DNA of 64,000 bases from Bacteroidales bacterium (lineage in GTDB: Bacteria; Bacteroidota; Bacteroidia; Bacteroidales; UBA1715), in NCBI GenBank assembly GCA_016714605.1, contig JADKDL010000013.1, positions 144,094 through 208,093 on the forward strand, in the 5' to 3' direction. Shown piece after piece: positions 28,370 to 37,108 of this stretch; position 1 is the stretch's first letter, and the number at the start of each line of letters is the position of its first letter. Position numbers and translations under genes: made by a program. The notes beneath the pieces were generated by a model. That model was not told where the DNA came from. It searched no databases and saw nothing but the letters and a program-made list of their open reading frames with translations.

Positions 28370-29257
28370 ATGAGAATCATAAACCCCATATACGACCAAG
28401 CCTTCAAGTACCTCATGGAGAACGAGCGTATTGCCAAAATGATTCTCTCGCTCATTATTGAAAAAGAAATAATTAGTTTGCAAACAAAACCGCAAGAGGT
28501 AAAAACACACGACCCCAAACGTGATATTCCTCTTTCTCGTTTCGATTTCAAAGTAATTATAAAAGACATAGATAATAAGCATGTAAACGTTCTGATTGAG
28601 ATTCAGAAATCTAACAAGCCAAACCCAATCATGCGGTTTCGTCGATACCTTGGCAAAAACTACATAAAACAAGAAACCTTTGTAGATTCCGATGGCAAAC
28701 AAGTAACAGAACCACTGCCCATAATTACCATTTATTTTCTTGGTTACAATCTTGCCCATTACGATACCCCTGCAATAGTGGTAAACAACGTGGTGAAAGA
28801 TACGGTAAACAATTGTATCATAGACCACAAAGATAGGTTTGTAGAACTACTCACACACCCAAGTTACATATTGCAAACCGGACGATTGAGAGAAAGCCGC
28901 AAAACACGCATAGAGAAATTTCTCGCAATTTTCGACCAGCAGTGCATAACCAACGACCGTTACATTCTCGATATTGAGGATGCCGCAGACGATAATGATA
29001 TTGCCACAATAAAAGAATACCTGCACCGCGCCACCGAAGACGAGGAAATGCTTCTAAAACTAGAATTAGAAGAAGATGTAGAAAAAGAATTCCAAACCTT
29101 GGAAAAGAATTTGGAGAAAGCTTTATTGAACGAAGCTCAAGCACAAGAAACCTTGAATACTACAATAAGAAACCTACACTCAATGAACATGCCTATTGAG
29201 CAAATAGCTTCTATTACAGGCAAAGATATTGATTTTGTGAAACAGGTGATAGGATAG
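28370..29257 (+). CDS. PD-(D/E)XK nuclease-family (Rpn/transposase-like) protein
   Basis: This 295-residue protein belongs to the Bacteroidota PD-(D/E)XK family, variously named nuclease-family transposase or Rpn-like. It opens with INPIYDQAFKYLMENERIAK, and the catalytic core is RFDFKVIIKD then VNVLIEIQKSNKPNPIMRFRRY (Asp and ExQ). The C-terminal half is acidic and helical. ATG 28370 is chosen because the promoter predicts a start just before it; the upstream ATG 28346 lies inside the -7 region. Rpn proteins promote recombination-linked DNA cleavage, but that activity is not shown for this subgroup. No terminal repeats flank it, though palindromes lie just upstream. Confidence 0.8.
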   Translation: MRIINPIYDQAFKYLMENERIAKMILSLIIEKEIISLQTKPQEVKTHDPKRDIPLSRFDFKVIIKDIDNKHVNVLIEIQKSNKPNPIMRFRRYLGKNYIKQETFVDSDGKQVTEPLPIITIYFLGYNLAHYDTPAIVVNNVVKDTVNNCIIDHKDRFVELLTHPSYILQTGRLRESRKTRIEKFLAIFDQQCITNDRYILDIEDAADDNDIATIKEYLHRATEDEEMLLKLELEEDVEKEFQTLEKNLEKALLNEAQAQETLNTTIRNLHSMNMPIEQIASITGKDIDFVKQVIG

Positions 29258-29304
29258 GCTTAAACTACCAAAATAAACAGAAATATAGCCTCGCTCACAA
29301 TATA

Positions 29305-30414
29305 TTAAAAACCGCAATATTCATATACTTTTCCGGGGTGCAACTTTACCATTCCTGCAAATTCCATATTCAGTAACATTGCCGATACCTTACTTATTGG
29401 TAGTTTAGACCTTACAGAAAGAGCATCCATGCTTAGTTTGCTCTCTTGTTTTAGGAATGAAATAAGAAACTCTTCTTCGGGGGTGAGTTCTACAAATAAG
29501 CTGCGTTGTATACTTGGTTTTGTTTTCACGCCATGTTCCCAGTTTAGAATATATTCAATATCAGAAACCGACTCAAACAAGTGAGCTTTATTCTGTTTTA
29601 TAAGGTTATTGCAGCCCAAAGAGTAATTATCGGTAACTTTGCCGGGTAGTGCAAAAACATCTCTATTGTAGTTATTTGCATATTCTGCTGTAAGCAGAGC
29701 TCCTCCTTTTTTTGCCGATTCTATTACAATTGTTGCATCTGCCATGCCAGCAATAATTCTGTTTCGGGTTACAAAATTAAATTTGTCAAGTGGCGATGTT
29801 GAGTGAAATTCAGATACCAAACAACCTTTTGCTTCAATTGCTTTGGCTAATAATTTATGATCGGCCGGATATACCTTATCAAGTGAATGTCCTACAACTG
29901 CAATTGTATTCAAATTGCAATCTAATGCATATTTATGTGCGCAATAATCTACACCATAAGCCAGACCGCTAATTATTACCGGATTGTGTTTTTGCAGTCC
30001 TTCTATTAGTTTTTTGCATTGTTCTTTGCCATAGCTGCTTGCGTTTCGGGTGCCAACTATGCTTATTATCTTTTCTGATTCTAGTGAATGCACTCCTTTT
30101 TTGTATAACAGTATTGGTGCATCTTCGCAGTGTTTCATTCGTTCCGGATAGTCTTTATCTAAATAGCAGAGTGCATTTATGTTGTGTTTTTCCATAAATT
30201 CAATCTCTTTTTCTGCCAAAGCTTGATACTTCTCATCTTTGAGCGATGCAATTACTGTTTTTGATAGGCGCGGCACAGTTTCCTGCAACGTATTTGTTTG
30301 AAGAAATACGTTTTCAATAGTTCCTGCATAAGCAATAAGTTTCTTTGCAGTAGTTATACCTATGCCGGGTATTATACTGAGAGCGATAAGATATCTGAGT
30401 CTGTTTTTTTCCAT
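29305..30414 (-). CDS. dprA: DNA-processing protein A
   Basis: This 369-residue DprA loads RecA on incoming single-stranded DNA in natural transformation. It has an N-terminal HhH/SAM-like region (SIIPGIGITTAKKLIAYAG), a Rossmann core with IVGTRNASSYGKEQC, ISGLAYGVDYCAHK, TRNRIIAGM and GGALLTAEYA, and a C-terminal winged helix. The start is ATG 30414: the longer frame from 30438 would run through the upstream gene's terminator hairpin, whose T run ends at this ATG. No other competence gene is nearby. Confidence 0.94.
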   Translation of the reverse strand: MEKNRLRYLIALSIIPGIGITTAKKLIAYAGTIENVFLQTNTLQETVPRLSKTVIASLKDEKYQALAEKEIEFMEKHNINALCYLDKDYPERMKHCEDAPILLYKKGVHSLESEKIISIVGTRNASSYGKEQCKKLIEGLQKHNPVIISGLAYGVDYCAHKYALDCNLNTIAVVGHSLDKVYPADHKLLAKAIEAKGCLVSEFHSTSPLDKFNFVTRNRIIAGMADATIVIESAKKGGALLTAEYANNYNRDVFALPGKVTDNYSLGCNNLIKQNKAHLFESVSDIEYILNWEHGVKTKPSIQRSLFVELTPEEEFLISFLKQESKLSMDALSVRSKLPISKVSAMLLNMEFAGMVKLHPGKVYEYCGF

Positions 30415-30442
30415 AAAAAAAGCCATGCATTTTAGCATGGCT
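30414..30442 (-). terminator. Terminator of the GldN-like lipoprotein gene
   Basis: On the minus strand, AGCCATGC and GCATGGCT form a perfect 8-bp stem around TAAAAT and are followed by seven T. It separates the lipoprotein gene from dprA and fixes the dprA start. Confidence 0.88.
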
Positions 30443-30464
30443 CAAATATATCTAATTTGTTATA

Positions 30465-31475
30465 CTATTGCAAATATAATACGAATGGAATTTTCTTAGA
30501 AATCTCTTCGTCTCCTTTGTAGTTTGATGATGTAAATACTCTTACCGGAGCTATTTGTTTTACTTTTTTATAAATTCTCATATCGGTAGTGTCTAAGTAC
30601 CAGTCTTCTATGAAGATAACAGTAGTTATTTCCATAGGGTCGAAGTTATTGGTTGATACAACGGTATCTGTTACTGTACCATTTTCGTCTTCAACGTAAT
30701 ACTCTTCTGTTGATTCGCCTAGATTTTCTCTTACCTTTTTCTCATTTAGTTTTGTCTTGTCAAAATAATCATAAACATCTTTGTTTTCTTTAACTGCTCT
30801 GTTTATCAATATTTCTACAAATCTATTTACGCTCAAACTCTCTAGCCAGTGGGGTGTTGTACCGTTATAAAGGTTAAATTCATAACTGATGTCTGAACCT
30901 ATAAGCATCATATTCTCAAAAGGTTTGTTTGGTGTTTTTTCAAAATTGTACCAAAAATGAAGTTTTTTAATTTGGTCGGTTTTTAGAGTATCAGAATCTT
31001 TATAAAAAATGCTTATAGGCGCATATTTTAATACTTCTTTTTTCATAGAAAATGTTTCTTCATCGAAAAACCATCTTTCATTCATCACCAATCGTTGCAG
31101 ATTCTTCTTATTGAAATTTACATTTTTTATAATTTGTTGGTCAGTGCCTGTATTGGTATCAAAGGCAAAAACGGTATCTTGGTAAGTACCTATTTGTCTA
31201 TTAATTTCTTCTAGAGAAAGTTTAGATTGATTATCGAACGCACTTGTTACTGCTATTTTTCCATTTAGTGTGTTTGTTACAAGGAAATTAACAAAAGTAT
31301 CAACTTCCATTGATTTGAATATGGTTTGATTGGTAACGATCATGTTATGTTCGTAGGTTACCAATACCTCACTTGGTATAAGTGCGTTTTTGTTTTGATT
31401 ACTTTCGCTTTTTTGCTGATTTTGGCATGACGCAATAATCAAAAGCATTGGCAGTAGGTAAAATAATATCCTCAT
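30465..31475 (-). CDS. Lipoprotein with two GldN/PorN-like repeats
   Basis: This 336-residue protein has a signal peptide and lipobox (IIASC, Cys17), so it is probably lipidated. It has two parallel modules: residues 133-182 (ERWFFDEETFSMKKEVLKYA then PISIF) and 289-336 (EDWYLDTTDMRIYKKVKQIA then PVRVF). The EDWFFD...VRIxGIAPV pattern is the one I know from GldN/PorN, a ring component of the type IX secretion system and gliding motor. GldN itself has one such region and is encoded with gldKLM, none of which is here. It is therefore a GldN-like paralogue by inference, perhaps accessory to T9SS. Its own terminator follows. Confidence 0.55.
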   Translation of the reverse strand: MRILFYLLPMLLIIASCQNQQKSESNQNKNALIPSEVLVTYEHNMIVTNQTIFKSMEVDTFVNFLVTNTLNGKIAVTSAFDNQSKLSLEEINRQIGTYQDTVFAFDTNTGTDQQIIKNVNFNKKNLQRLVMNERWFFDEETFSMKKEVLKYAPISIFYKDSDTLKTDQIKKLHFWYNFEKTPNKPFENMMLIGSDISYEFNLYNGTTPHWLESLSVNRFVEILINRAVKENKDVYDYFDKTKLNEKKVRENLGESTEEYYVEDENGTVTDTVVSTNNFDPMEITTVIFIEDWYLDTTDMRIYKKVKQIAPVRVFTSSNYKGDEEISKKIPFVLYLQ

Positions 31476-31664
31476 CAGTTTTATTTTTTTAATTACAATC
31501 TTGTTTTCATAACCAACTTCTATAGTTAAATATTATAGAAATAGAAGTGTTTATCTTGAATATTTAATTACTAAAAAGTTATTTAGATTTTTTTAATCTC
31601 TTTTTATAAGAAATTTCAAATATCATTTTACAAGTATAAGAAAAAAATGTAAAAACGTAATGTT

Positions 31665-32138
31665 TTATACACTTTTAAATTTGTCGAGCGAACTGGTAAT
31701 TGCAAAAAGTTCTGAATCGTTGAGTGAATTTACGCTTATTGGAGGAAAAGCAACAGGTTTGTTACTTTTAAGTTGTTTTAGATAGAGATATTTCACGAAG
31801 CCATTTTTTTTAATTTCATAGCTATAAAATTCATGTTGCGGTATTTCTATGGCTCTACAATTTTTTGCGAACATTCTTATGTGGTAAAATCGAAATAATA
31901 GTTTCCCATTTATATCGGCAAAATAAATGAAATATAGTTTTTTTGCATTTCTAATGATATTATATACAATATAAATAACAGCTAATAAGCCTATTAAAAC
32001 ATGTTTTCCGTAACCGTCGGCAATTGTGTTTAAGGAATCGATAAAGGTTACTATTACAATACTTGCAGCAAACAGTACCATAATAATGAGTCTTGTAAAT
32101 TTGTTTTTAGCTGCATGTTTTTTGTTCTGGAAAATCAT
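31665..32138 (-). CDS. Small inner-membrane protein, unknown
   Basis: This 157-residue protein has two transmembrane helices near the N-terminus (LIIMVLFAASIVIVTFI and VLIGLLAVIYIVYNII). A cytoplasmic domain follows that resembles a PH-like or photosynthesis-associated fold (KLYFIYFADINGKLLFRFYH). No family was recognised. It stands alone between the lipoprotein and the beta-barrel gene, with the next plus-strand gene far upstream. The start is the first ATG, with a typical positively charged N-terminus before the first helix. Confidence 0.6.
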   Translation of the reverse strand: MIFQNKKHAAKNKFTRLIIMVLFAASIVIVTFIDSLNTIADGYGKHVLIGLLAVIYIVYNIIRNAKKLYFIYFADINGKLLFRFYHIRMFAKNCRAIEIPQHEFYSYEIKKNGFVKYLYLKQLKSNKPVAFPPISVNSLNDSELFAITSSLDKFKSV

Positions 32139-32186
32139 AGTTAATCTGTTTATTAGCTGTTTTTGAAAGTTAAAATTGTGAAATTA

Positions 32187-32818
32187 CTAAAATTTAAATG
32201 AAAAACCGAATGTCATACCCGGATGGCTATTAATATCAAATTCTGTGTAGAACCCTGCCACTTTAGAGAAGTTTATTCTGCAACCTAACAGCACACCACC
32301 TACAGCTGTAGCTGCCGGATTTGATCTTGTTTGCGGGTTAGAGCGGTAATAATTATTTTGAAAACGTACTGCTACTCCAAAATAAGGTCCTGCATAGACA
32401 TCAAATATTGAGAAAAACGGTTCTTTGGTCATAGAGTAAAAATCAAATGATAAAATGCTCTAAACTGATTGCTTAATACCGCAGCTCCGTAACCTTGGTA
32501 ATCCCAATTAGAAGGGAATTGCTCTTGGGTCATGACATCGAACAAACTTGATTCGCCACCAACACCTATGTAACCAATACCTAATTTTTTTGTAACACCT
32601 ACTTCATAAGCAAATACAAATTTGGGATAGGTAAGTGCAGACTCTGCATTTTTGGAATATAATGGATAACCTGCACCAAATGGAGCTACAATACCAATAT
32701 TGATAATTTTTGTGCCTTTTACAAATGGTGCACCACTTTGTGTTTGGGACTTTTGCGCAAAACTTATTGTACTTAATAAGCTTAATGCTAATAAAATTGA
32801 AAAAACTTTTGTCTTCAT
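32187..32818 (-). CDS. Small outer-membrane beta-barrel protein, frame broken near 32445
   Basis: The reconstructed product is about 211 residues. It has a signal peptide (MKTKVFSILLALSLLSTISFAQ) and then barrel-like strands (KIINIGIVAPFGAGYPL, KKLGIGYIGVGGESSLFD, DVYAGPYFGVAVRFQNN), ending in a beta-signal with terminal Phe (MTFGFSFKF). Frame 1 ends AFYHLIFTL; one added T in the coding-strand CATTTGA gives AFYHFDFYSMTKEPFF and continues to the end. Both halves are typical of the Bacteroidota outer-membrane beta-barrel family. Function is unknown. Promoter and partner are not evident. Confidence 0.72.
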
Positions 32819-33336
32819 TTGTTTATTTTTTAAGTTTTAAGTTGTTAGACATATCGCATTTTTAAGAAAACTAAAATTTTCCACAAAAATTGTTACATAT
32901 AACAGAGTAATTTTTATGTTTATTACCATAATTTATTAAATTTTCGTTTCTATCAAATTATCGACCAAAATTTTGATATGAAAAACTAAATCTTTTTTTA
33001 TATTTATTTTTATCTACATCTATTCCTATTACAAATATATGAAACATTAATGAGAGAGCAAGATTCGTTTAGTAAAATGATGTTACATAATTATTTGAAT
33101 AAAAATTATGTAAGTAAAAGTATATCAAGGTGTTATATAAATAGTAATAGAAAATACCTATCTTTGATTTTTCAAAACACGAAAACTAAATGAGCTGAAT
33201 ATTTATTTCCAATATTTTACATTAGTACGTAATGACATAATTTTAATTTCAAATATTTCATACAGCTATTAGGAGTTTTTTGAAATTTGAATTTACTTTA
33301 CACTTTAAAATTGTTCAAACCTTTTATTGTTTTTTT
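32819..33336. other. Gene-free divergent region
   Basis: This 518-bp very AT-rich stretch lies between two divergent genes. No credible gene is seen. TATCTTTG at 33159-33166 could be a -7 box for the transporter gene, without a clear -33 element. No strong hairpin was found. Confidence 0.5.
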
Positions 33337-34569
33337 ATGCAAAAAAAATATCAATGGGCGTCTTTGTTTGTAACCAATTTCTTGGGGGTACTGAACAATA
33401 ATTTTCTAAGAAATTTATTTGTTTTTGTCAGCGTAAGTGTTTTGGCATTGAAAGACAAAGAGTTAATGGTAACCCTTGCAGCTGGTCTGTATGTTTTGCC
33501 ATATATCTTTTTTTCTCCACTGGGAGGTCGATTGGCTAAGGCACATCGTAAGAGCGATATACTTTTTTGGACCAAAATGGCAGAATTATTTATATTCATA
33601 CTTGCATGTTTTGCATTTTATCTACGTTCGGTTGAGCTTATTTTATTTTGTGTTTTTGGGGTTGGACTTACCAGTACTTTGTTTTCTCCGAGCAAGTACG
33701 GTCTCATTAGAGATATTGGTGGAGAAGCCGGACTTTCTTTTGGTACCGGCACGCTTGAGATGATGACTTTTTTTGGCGTGCTTTTGGGTAGTTTCGTTGC
33801 AGGAATCATTGCCGACAACTATACACTTATGCTTTTTATGATGTTTTTGTTGCCTGTAGCAATAGCCCAAGTTTTTTCTGCGAGAATGCTTAAAAATATT
33901 CAGGAAACTGCTCCTATGAAAGATGTAAAAGAATCTATAAATCCTATTACATTTCTCGTAAAATCGGTAAAATGGGCAGGCTCTATACCTTCTGCAAATG
34001 TTATAATTGCCGCTTTGGCAGTATTTTGGATGTCGGGTAATTTTATTCAGATGAATATATTGATGCACTGCGACTCTTATTTGAATATGGATAATACCCA
34101 AACCGGATTGATGATGATTGTTTCTGCTGTAGGTATTGGAGTTGGTAGTTTTTTAACAGGACTTCTATCAGGCAAAAAAATAGAACTGGGTTTTACTCCA
34201 ATAGGAGCAATTGGCATGATGGTATGTTTACTTATTTTGTACTTTGCTCGTCCCGTGGGGTATTCCTTTTCGGTACTTATTTTTCTCACATCGTTTTTCA
34301 GCAGTGTGTATATGGTGCCGTTGAGTGCATGGGTTCAACATAGTGTCGATGGACGTTTGCAGGGCGATATGTTGGCATATTCAAACTTTACAATTTTCCT
34401 ATTTATTTTAATTTCAGCAGGTATATATGCTCCAGTTGTAAAATTTGCTGACACACACACTATTTGGTTGTTGTTGTTTGTAATTATAGCATTTATTTTG
34501 GTTATATTGCTCACAAAAGTAAAAGGTACATGGAAGCGCACACTTTCTGTATTGTCAGGTAGAAAGTAA
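33337..34569 (+). CDS. MFS transporter, LplT (lysophospholipid flippase) like
   Basis: This 410-residue protein has about twelve transmembrane helices and belongs to the MFS group of LplT, which flips lysophospholipids inward. The start MQKKYQWASLFVTNFLGVLNNNFLRN is typical of LplT-like proteins, and the longer frame from 33280 adds an unlikely leader. Other landmarks are LPYIFFSPLGGRLAKAHRKSD and FSPSKYGLIRDI, which matches the LplT/Aas family. In E. coli, LplT works with Aas, the acyl-ACP synthetase-acyltransferase. A matching Aas-like fusion is encoded 2.5 kb downstream on the same strand, which supports the assignment. A hairpin terminator follows. Confidence 0.8.
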   Translation: MQKKYQWASLFVTNFLGVLNNNFLRNLFVFVSVSVLALKDKELMVTLAAGLYVLPYIFFSPLGGRLAKAHRKSDILFWTKMAELFIFILACFAFYLRSVELILFCVFGVGLTSTLFSPSKYGLIRDIGGEAGLSFGTGTLEMMTFFGVLLGSFVAGIIADNYTLMLFMMFLLPVAIAQVFSARMLKNIQETAPMKDVKESINPITFLVKSVKWAGSIPSANVIIAALAVFWMSGNFIQMNILMHCDSYLNMDNTQTGLMMIVSAVGIGVGSFLTGLLSGKKIELGFTPIGAIGMMVCLLILYFARPVGYSFSVLIFLTSFFSSVYMVPLSAWVQHSVDGRLQGDMLAYSNFTIFLFILISAGIYAPVVKFADTHTIWLLLFVIIAFILVILLTKVKGTWKRTLSVLSGRK

Positions 34570-34600
34570 TAAAAAAGCCAATTTGCTGAATTTTGGTTGT

Positions 34601-34635
34601 ACATAAAAAAAAGATGATTATTATCTTTTTTATGT
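34601..34635 (+). terminator. Likely terminator after the LplT-like gene
   Basis: ACATAAAAAA-AAGAT and ATCTTTTTTATGT form an imperfect A/T-rich stem of about 13 bp. It lies 32 bases after the stop codon and ends in T-rich sequence. Confidence 0.6.
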
Positions 34636-34703
34636 GTATTTTCTACTATATTTAATGATTGTATTTTTAATAAAAGAAATTAACAATAAAACAAAGGTAG
34701 CAA

Positions 34704-35390
34704 ATGAGAAATGAGTATTTTAGAAAATATTTTCTGGAACGTAGTTTTGATAATGTTAATAAATTTAAGTCTCATGGGCCATTAATCACAATAGCACGTG
34801 ATTTTGGTTGTTATTCAAGTCAAATTGCCGATTTGCTTGCCAGTAGATTAAATCAAGAATCTAAAACAGACAATAAATGGCTTTGGTTAAGTAACGAAAT
34901 ACTTACCGAAGCTGCTCAAAGTCTTGAAGTTGAGCCTGCAAAAATTGCTCATATTTTTGGAGCCGAAGAGCGACCGTTTATTCAGGAAATTATTGAATCA
35001 TTGTCTACAAAGAAATATGTATGCGATGAAAATATTAAAAAAACAATTGTACGAATTGTTCAAAAATATGCAGAACAAGGCAATGTTATTATTGTAGGAA
35101 GAGCGAGTTCTGCCATTACTCAGCACATAAAACAAGCTATTCATGTTAAGTTTATAGCACCGGTAGATTGGCGAGTAAAACAGATTCAACAAAGATTTGA
35201 TTTGTCTGACATTGAAGCTAGAAAAAAACTACAAGCAGTTGATGAACGTCGTAGAGTTTTTATGAGCTATTACGGTGGCGATAAGCATGATAGCGATTTG
35301 TATGATGTTGTCTTTAATCGCTCTAGAATGAGTGAAGAAGAGATTGTTGAATCAATAATCAGTTTATCAAAAATGAAGAAGTTGATTTAG
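34704..35390 (+). CDS. Cytidylate kinase-like protein
   Basis: This 228-residue protein belongs to the cytidylate kinase-like family (P-loop NMP kinase fold). The N-terminal LITIARDFGCYSSQIADLLA replaces a classical Walker A; GCYSSQ is a divergent P-loop. A central INVIIVGRASSAIT-like strand (residues 129-139), the VDWRVKQIQQRFDLSD lid region and DERRRVFMSYYGGDKHD are all family features. The true substrate of this divergent group is not established. It sits between the LplT-like and Aas-like genes but is separated from them by a terminator and a repeat. Confidence 0.8.
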   Translation: MRNEYFRKYFLERSFDNVNKFKSHGPLITIARDFGCYSSQIADLLASRLNQESKTDNKWLWLSNEILTEAAQSLEVEPAKIAHIFGAEERPFIQEIIESLSTKKYVCDENIKKTIVRIVQKYAEQGNVIIVGRASSAITQHIKQAIHVKFIAPVDWRVKQIQQRFDLSDIEARKKLQAVDERRRVFMSYYGGDKHDSDLYDVVFNRSRMSEEEIVESIISLSKMKKLI

Positions 35391-35407
35391 TTAATATTTA
35401 ATTGAAT

Positions 35408-35558
35408 ATAAGGTAATAAGGCTGCAAAAATAAAGGTTTTATTATACTACTAAGGTTTTAAAAATTATACAAAACTATATGACGAAAAAAAACCTTATCT
35501 TTTGGTTCAACCTTAGTAGAAATGTAAAAAATTGAACTACTAAACCTTATTACCTTAT
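35408..35558. repeat. Nested inverted-repeat element
   Basis: In the 268-bp gap after the CMP-kinase-like gene, ATAAGGTAATAAGG (35408-35421) and CCTTATTACCTTAT (35545-35558) are a perfect 14-bp inverted repeat. Inside them, CTACTAAGGTT (35447-35457) and AACCTTAGTAG (35509-35519) are a second perfect 11-bp pair. A third partial copy, ACTACTAAACCTTA, lies just before the right outer arm. The whole is about 150 bp and non-coding. It may be a small inverted-repeat element or a long leader structure. Confidence 0.55.
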
Positions 35559-35658
35559 TGATTATCATTATGATGTATAGATATTCCAACTTAAACGATA
35601 TTAATTTTTAATTGCAAAATATGTGAGTTTGTTGTAATGCACAGAATAAAATTAATAA

Positions 35659-36270
35659 ATGAAGACACAGAATAAAATTTTACTAATTACATTTTTAATT
35701 ATTTCTACAAGTGCATTTCGTTTATCAGCTCAATATGAGTCTGTTGTTCATAGAAATATTCCTGTAATTCTGCAACGAACCATAGCTCTGCAAGGGAGTT
35801 TAGTCTCAACCGTAGCAGGGGCTTCAAGAGTTACAATTCCATTCGTTTTACCGCCCAATACTGTAGCTTGGTATTACAGTTTCAGTACAAATAATGCAAA
35901 GCAAAACAATACCAATAAACCCTTGAATTTAAATGGGCAGTTGAATGATTATTTTTCTCGTAACCGTCAGCATTCAAATGAATTGCGAAGTGCTTTAAAT
36001 GTTCCTTTTGGAGCTAACAGTATAGATGTTTATCTGCTTGATTCCATTAATCAGAATATATTTTTAGGTAAAAATGCAGCTCCAAACACTTCATTTGCAT
36101 TTATCAATGAAGGTACCGTAAAGCAGTTGAAACAAGCTGTTGTAATGGTTAATGGTATTAAATCAGGAAAATGGGCATTAGGTATTAGCAATCCAGCTCC
36201 TTTGATTCCGGTTATACTGAATATTGAAATAATAGCTATAGTAGAGGAAACCATTTGGGTAGATGAATGA
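35659..36270 (+). CDS. Exported protein of unknown function
   Basis: This 203-residue protein has a clear signal peptide (KILLITFLIISTSAFRLSAQ, cleavage after SAQ). The mature part is probably beta-rich (RVTIPFVLPPNTVAWYYSF, FGANSIDVYLL, KWALGISNP, VILNIEIIAIVEE) and has no cysteine. No family was recognised. Its stop overlaps the next start (ATGA), so the two products are made together, and they probably function together. The upstream gap holds the inverted-repeat element. Confidence 0.6.
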   Translation: MKTQNKILLITFLIISTSAFRLSAQYESVVHRNIPVILQRTIALQGSLVSTVAGASRVTIPFVLPPNTVAWYYSFSTNNAKQNNTNKPLNLNGQLNDYFSRNRQHSNELRSALNVPFGANSIDVYLLDSINQNIFLGKNAAPNTSFAFINEGTVKQLKQAVVMVNGIKSGKWALGISNPAPLIPVILNIEIIAIVEETIWVDE

Positions 36271-37010
36271 CCACATTTCAGCTTGATAGGTTTAAAACCA
36301 ACTGCTTGAAAGGTTTTATAACCAATAATGCAGGTCAAAACGAGGTCTGCAATTGTATGGTTGAAACAATTCAGTATAATTTCCCTCCCTCGGTTTGGAA
36401 CGCAATGAGCAAATTGAGCCGAAACTCAACTTGGGATGAAGTATTAAATAACTGTTATATATCAACCAATAATCTCGCGCTTAGAGATGCCGAACAAGCA
36501 CTTAAAGAAGCAATGCAGAAAGAGCAAGCATATATAAACAGTAGGGTAGAGCAGATAAATCAAATAGTGAAAAATGCAAAAGCCGCTGCACTATTGAATA
36601 ATTACACAGAAGCTCGAGTACTGCAAATAGAAGCAATTGATGCTGTTTTGTCAGAAAAGAGAATAACCGATTATTATGGTACAGCATGGTTAGCTGATGC
36701 TTATAATAATCTAGCATGGTGGTCTTTGCTCAATAAAGATGTAGATATTGTCGGAGAATACCTGCAAAAGGGTTTCTCATATAATAGCAGCAATATGTAT
36801 TTACGCGGTAATTTAGGCCTATATAACTTGATAAAAGGCAATTATGCAGAAGCCGAACAAGCATTTACCTACTACAAAAGAAAAGCAAAATACCCCGACG
36901 GTAGCAAGTGGGTAAACGTGGTAGCAGAAGATCTTAAACTAATGGAAGCAAAAGGCCTTGGAAACAAAGATTTTGCAAGAATCAGAACGCTACTGAAGAT
37001 TAAGATGTAA
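36267..37010 (+). CDS. TPR-like helical protein, partner of the preceding exported protein
   Basis: This 247-residue protein has no signal peptide from the overlapping ATG. An N-terminal segment carries three cysteines (KTNCLKGF, EVCNCMVE). A coiled-coil helix (residues 72-115, ALRDAEQALKEAMQKEQAYI) follows, and then TPR-like hairpins (YGTAWLADAYNNLAWWSLLN, YLRGNLGLYNLIKGNYAEAE). It overlaps the preceding gene by four bases. The cytoplasmic-looking scaffold coupled to an exported partner is unusual. Function is unknown. The acyltransferase fusion begins 99 bases later. Confidence 0.6.
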   Translation: MTTFQLDRFKTNCLKGFITNNAGQNEVCNCMVETIQYNFPPSVWNAMSKLSRNSTWDEVLNNCYISTNNLALRDAEQALKEAMQKEQAYINSRVEQINQIVKNAKAAALLNNYTEARVLQIEAIDAVLSEKRITDYYGTAWLADAYNNLAWWSLLNKDVDIVGEYLQKGFSYNSSNMYLRGNLGLYNLIKGNYAEAEQAFTYYKRKAKYPDGSKWVNVVAEDLKLMEAKGLGNKDFARIRTLLKIKM

Positions 37011-37108
37011 AGATTTTAATAGCAAAAATTTATTTTATTTATAGTAAGATATTATACTCTGTGTTGTTCATATTTCATTCAAAAACTTAAAACATCAAAC
37101 CCAAATAC

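Noticed and set aside
28370..29257. Complete insertion sequence carrying the PD-(D/E)XK gene
   Set aside because: No terminal inverted repeats or target duplication were found around the gene, and it has its own normal promoter.
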